Part shown: positions 59,650-64,000 of the stretch, piece after piece | Layout of the letters: the number at the start of each line of letters is the position of its first letter | Numbering within the stretch: position 1 is the stretch's first letter | NCBI RefSeq assembly: GCF_027596085.1 | Contig: NC_072452.1 | Location: forward strand, 5,266,814-5,330,813 | Direction: 5' to 3' | Origin: Anoplopoma fimbria | Lineage: Eukaryota > Chordata > Actinopteri > Perciformes > Anoplopomatidae | Length of the DNA stretch: 64,000 bases | Notes under the pieces: model-generated | Told to the model about the DNA's origin: nothing | Seen by the model: the letters and a program-made list of their open reading frames with translations, nothing else | The model's database searches: none | Made by a program: the position numbers and the translations under genes

Positions 59650-60680
59650 CCCTTCATGAACAAGTCCTAGGATCCTTCTCTGCTCACTCATCTGCCTGCT
59701 CGTTTCCTTTATAAAACCCTTATTAACCCTTATTAAAGCTCTATGAGCAGGGACCGGCAGATCCTACTGTACATCCAGACTGTGTCCTCTTCAGAACTGA
59801 TGTGTATTTCTACCAGGAGATCTTCTCTAAACGTTATGTTCATGCCAAACCCTTAGGCTGCAGCAGAGCAAGTGACAACTGAATGTGGCGGAACTTGTTC
59901 TATCCACTGAAAACTAGAAATGATTGCAATAATCTGAGCGGAAAATATGGACAACCTTCTCAATCCCAATACATTTTAGAGAGAAAATAGGATGATTCAA
60001 CAAAATGGGCTGTGACTGGATAATTCATGTTTTTGCATTTAATAGTACTTCTAGGTTCAGCAAACAATACTTGTCTTTCCAACATATGACGTACCAGTAG
60101 AAAAAGAAAAGAAACACTCAGTCATTCTCCGCTGTCTTGTCTTATTTTATTTTAAGGAGAAAAATAAATGAATATTGGCAACAGTACTTGGGATAAAGAG
60201 GAAAGACCAAGTAACATCAAACAGACTGGGAATTAGACGTAGCAACCTAAACAGTATATGCTTTCCATCCCAAGACAAGATCTAACACATCACTGTGAAC
60301 TGTGTAATGATAAAAAGAGAGTGGAGCATGCAATATGCAGAAAATAAACAGAAGAGAAACAAGTGATGATTACACAAGAACCGCTAACAGAGCTTACTGT
60401 AGGCTAGTTTAGAAGGAGAGCCGGGTGTGGAGACATGGAGAAGGAAATGGTTGGTTGGTTTTATGAGAGCAACTGGACCAATTAATCCAGAAGAAAGCAG
60501 TAATGCAAACTGCTATAAAATCTCAAAGAAGAAGAAGAAAAGGACAGAGTGTCCGTTTAAGATTGTACGCAGGTACTGCCCTGCTAAAGCTAATATGTGT
60601 AATTTCTTCCCACCTCTTAACAACATGATTGTTCAAATTTACTCCAAGTAATCTAGCTGACCCCAAAAGATTTTTCTTTC
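59650..60680. other. Intergenic interval; nothing recognised
   Basis: AT-rich sequence without exon or repeat signals that I can support. Confidence 0.4.
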
Positions 60681-60689
60681 CCTTCCCAT

Positions 60690-61345
60690 AATGAAAACAT
60701 AACAGTTCACTATATAGTGTAAACATAATAGTTCACTATATAATGTAAACATAATAGTTCACTATATAATGAAAACATAATAGTTCACTATATAGTGTAA
60801 ACACAATAGTTCACTATATAATGTAAACATAATAGTTCACTATATAATGAAAACATAATAGTTCACTATATAATGTAAACATAATAGTTCACTATATAAT
60901 GAAAACATAATAGTTCACTATATAATGAAAACATAATAGTTCACTATATAATGTAAACATAACAGTTCACTATATAATGAAAACATAATAGTTCACTATA
61001 TAATGAAAACATAATAGTTCACTATATAATGTAAACATAACAGTTCACTATATAATGAAAACATAATAGTTCACTATATAATGTAAACATAATAGTTCAC
61101 TATATAATGAAAACATAATAGTTCACTATATAATGAAAACATAATAGTTCACTATATAATGAAAACATAACAGTTCACTATATAATGAAAACATAACAGT
61201 TCACTATATAATGAAAACATAATAGTTCACTATATAATGAAAACATAACAGTTCACTATATAATGTAAACATAATAGTTCACTATATAATGTAAACATAA
61301 TAGTTCACTATATAATGAAAACATAACAGTTCACTATATAGTGAA
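60690..61345 (+). repeat. 26-bp tandem array, 25 copies without length change
   Basis: Unit: aatagttcactatataat plus gaaaacat or gtaaacat. The word ttcactatata recurs every 26 bases from 60706 to 61330. The first and last units read tatatagtg where most internal units read tatataatg. Confidence 0.97.
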
Positions 61346-61469
61346 ATAGTCGGTGTGCTAAATGTTCTCAATAAAGTTGAAAGCAAAAAAAGCATAAGGA
61401 AGGGGAGTCACAATGGACTGTGATTGGCTGAAAGGTGACCAATAGGAAGCTGACAGGAGGTGTGTGTAT

Positions 61470-61540
61470 TTGTATATAAGTGAATGTGTATATGTGTATA
61501 TATAAGTGTATGTGTGTAGCGGTGTGCATATATAAGTGTA
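61470..61540 (+). promoter_or_regulatory. TATA-like cluster upstream of the signal-peptide exon
   Basis: Three copies of tata(ta)taag(t) lie in a short diverged tandem repeat that also duplicates gtagcggtgtgc, ending at the ATG at 61556. A promoter role is inferred from position only. Confidence 0.3.
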
Positions 61541-61555
61541 TAGCGGTGTGCAGCA

Positions 61556-61633
61556 TGTCTGGTCGGCTCTTGTCCTCGCTGGTCCTGCTCTGTGTTCTCT
61601 GCTGTGGCCCCGCGGACTGCCAGAAGAAGAAAG
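61556..61633 (+). CDS. First coding exon of an unidentified secreted or membrane protein (continues beyond window)
   Basis: ATG at 61556 opens MSGRLLSSLVLLCVLCC, then GPADCQKKKE, and ends at a good donor (GAG before gtaaag). This has the form of a signal peptide: basic start, a 12-15 residue hydrophobic core, small residues at A-D-C for cleavage, then a lysine-rich mature start. TATA-like tatataag words lie 25-85 bases upstream. The rest of the gene would lie past 64000, after a satellite-filled intron. Too little is present to name the family. Confidence 0.5.
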
Positions 61634-61689
61634 AGGTAAAGAGGTAGAAGAGGAGCTGCCTCCACAGCGGTCTGTGGTCCGAGCCACCT

Positions 61690-61890
61690 TAATGCTAAGC
61701 TAACAGCCGAGCTAACAGCTAAGCTAACAGCCGAGCTAACAGCGAACCAGAAGGGAGCTAACAGCTGAGCTAACAGCCGAGCTAACAGCTAAGCTAACAG
61801 CTAACAGCCGAGCTAACAGCGAACCAGAAGGGAGCTAACAGCCGAGCTAACAGCTAAGCTAACAGCGAACCAGAAGGGAGCTAACGATAA
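61690..61890 (+). repeat. gagctaacagc short-unit tandem repeat
   Basis: Units of about 11-13 bp (gctaacagccga, gctaacagctaa), with gcgaaccagaagggagctaa recurring three times. Confidence 0.9.
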
Positions 61891-62039
61891 CGTGTGGTCC
61901 TACGGCACTAACGTAAAGTAGTTCATGCGTTTTCTACTCACGACATTCTGCCCTCACTTACGCTACCAAGGTGATGGTACTGATGTAGACCTGTTGGACC
62001 GGGTCCCCTTAGACCACGAGTCTGAGACAGAGAGGGGAC

Positions 62040-64000
62040 CAGAGAGACCCCTTCACGTAGCGTTAGCGTAGCTAAGGTCCAACAGAGCACATGGTACACA
62101 GGTGAGCCCTCTTTGTAGTGTAGCTAACGTCCAACAGAGCACATAGTACACAGGTGAGCCCTCTTTATAGCTTAGCTAAGGTCCAACAGAGCACATAGTA
62201 CACAGGTGAGCCCTCTTTGTAGCTTAGCTAACGTCCAACAGAGCACATAGTACACAGGTGAGCCCTCTTTGTAGTGTAGCTAACGTCCAACAGAGCACAT
62301 AGTACACAGGTGAGCCCTCTTTGTAGCTTAGCTAACGTCCAACATAGTACACAGGTGAGCCCTCTTTGTAGCTTAGCTAACGTCCAACATAGTACACAGG
62401 TGAGCCCTCTTTGTAGCGTAGCTAACGTCCAACAGAGCACATAGTACACAGGTGAGCCCTCTTTGTAGCTTAGCTAAGGTCCAACAGAGCACATAGTACA
62501 CAGGTGAGCCCTCTTTGTAGCTTAGCTAACGTCCAACAGAGCACATAGTACACAGGTGAGCCCTCTTTGTAGTGTAGCTTAGAGCACATAGCTGAGCCCT
62601 CTTTGTAGCTTCTAAGGTCCAACAGAGCACATAGTACACAGGTGAGCCCTCTTTGTAGCTTAGCTAACGTCCAACATAGTACACAGGTGAGCCCTCTTTG
62701 TAGCGTAGCTAACGTCCAACAGAGCACATGGTACACAGGTGAGCCCTCTTTGTATTAGCGTCCAACAGAGCACAGGTGAGCCCTCTTTGTAGCTTAGCAA
62801 CAGAGCACATAGTACACAGGTGAGCCCTCTTTGTAGCTAGCTAAGGTCCAACAGAGCACATAGTACACAGGTGAGCCCTCTTTGTAGCTTAGCTAACGTC
62901 CAACAGAGCACATAGTACACAGGTGAGCCCTCTTTGTAGCTTAGCTAACAACAGAGTCATAGTACAAGCCCTCTTTGTAGCTTAGATAACAACATAGTAC
63001 ACAGGTGAGCCCTCTTTGTAGCTTAGCTAACGTCCAACAGAGCACATAGTACACAGGTGAGCCCTCTTTGTATTAGCTAAGGTCCAGCTACACAGGTCCA
63101 ACAGAGCAACAGAGCATAGTACACAGGTGAGCCCTCTTTGTAGCTTAGCTAAGGTCCAACAGAGCACATAGTACACAGGTGAGCCCTCTTTGTAGCTTAG
63201 CTAACGTCCAACAGAGCACATAGTACACAGGTGAGCCCTCTTTGTAGCTTAGCTAACGTCCAACAGAGCACATAACACAGGTGAGCCCTCTTTGTAACAG
63301 CTAACGTCCAACATAGTACACAGGTGAGCCCTCTTTGTAGCTTTCCAACAGAGCACATAGTACACAGGTGAGCCCTCTTTGTAGCTTAGCTAACGTCCAA
63401 CAGAGCACATGGTACACAGGTGAGCCCTCTTTGTAGCTTAGCTAACGTCCAACAGAGCACATGGTACACAGGTGAGCCCTCTTTGTAGCTAGCTAACACA
63501 GGTCCAACAACAGAGCACATAGTACACAGGTGAGCCCTCTTTGTTTAGCTAGCTTAGTACACAGGTGAGCCCTCTTTGTAGCTTAGCTAACAGCCAACCA
63601 CATACAGGTGAGCACTCTTTGTAGCATAACGTAACAGAGCACATAGTACACAGGTGAGCCCTCTTTGTAGCGTAGCTAACATGGCTAAGGTCCAACAGAG
63701 CACATAGTACACAGGTGAGCCCTCTTTGTAGCTTAGCTAAGGTCCAACAGAGCACATGGTACACAGGTGAGCCCTCTTTGTAGCTTAGCTAACGTCCAAC
63801 AGATCACATAGTACACAGGTGAGCCCTCTTTGTAGCTTAGCTAACGTCCAACAGAGCACACATAGTACGGTACACAGGTGAGCCCTCTTTGTAGCGTAGC
63901 TAAGGTCCAACAGAGCACATGGTACACAGGTGAGCCCTCTTTGTAGCTTAGCTAACGTCCAACAGATCACATAGTACACAGGTGAGCCCTCTTTGTAGCG
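62040..64000 (+). repeat. 52-bp satellite array, about 39 units, running off the window
   Basis: Unit: gtccaacagagcacatagta, cacaggtgagccctctttgt, agcttagctaac. Most neighbours are 52 bases apart; some units are shortened to about 45 or rearranged. Nearly every unit has CAG followed by gtgagc, a near-consensus 5' splice site on the strand of the exon at 61556. Confidence 0.96.

Noticed and set aside
62228..63979. Cys/Leu-rich repeated peptide frames (CVLCWTLAKLQRGLT)
   Set aside because: They follow the 52-bp satellite on the - strand. The unit length is not a multiple of three, so frames survive only by irregular units.

Overview
The window looks like a nuclear chromosome segment of a ray-finned fish, most likely a percomorph teleost. 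It has compact vertebrate-type introns, many long (GT)n/(CA)n tracts, a Tc1-type transposon with teleost features, tRNA-derived SINEs and a decayed L2/Rex-like LINE. Two conserved vertebrate genes are certain. The 3' half of csnk1a1 (casein kinase 1 alpha) runs on the + strand at 1662-8783. The complete coding sequence of fbxo38 (F-box protein 38) runs on the - strand at 57923-43440. I reconstructed 19 fbxo38 coding exons by eye; their lengths add to 3627 nt, an exact multiple of three (1208 codons plus stop). An upstream non-coding first exon probably lies near 59.2-59.4 kb.

Layout. 1-9.5 kb: csnk1a1 exons and introns, with a 158-bp internal duplication around one exon, a teleost interspersed repeat, and a SINE beyond the stop codon. 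9.5-17.3 kb: mostly non-coding with decayed repeats and one possible orphan first exon at 12.8 kb. 17.37-19.0 kb: a structurally intact Tc1/mariner transposon with an uninterrupted DD34E transposase and almost identical 215-217 bp inverted repeats, so a very recent insertion. 19-41 kb: microsatellite-rich DNA with no gene recognisable by homology. Reading splice sites by eye, this interval holds a chain of five small - strand exons (32794 to 24862) that stay in one frame and would encode a 122-residue protein with a C-terminal hydrophobic segment. A weaker three-exon + strand chain lies at 22.0-22.6 kb. A decayed LINE with a nested SINE fills much of 36.1-40.2 kb. 41.5-59.4 kb: fbxo38. 59.4-64 kb: a 26-bp tandem array (25 copies), a short + strand exon with a signal peptide start (61556), then a 52-bp satellite that runs off the window and whose units carry a consensus-like 5' splice site.

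The two certain genes do not form a pathway: csnk1a1 encodes a kinase of the beta-catenin destruction complex, and fbxo38 a substrate receptor for SCF ubiquitin ligase. In human, both genes map to 5q32, which fits this being conserved synteny. All exon boundaries come from reading GT/AG sites, phase and remembered protein families; no database search or transcript evidence was available.
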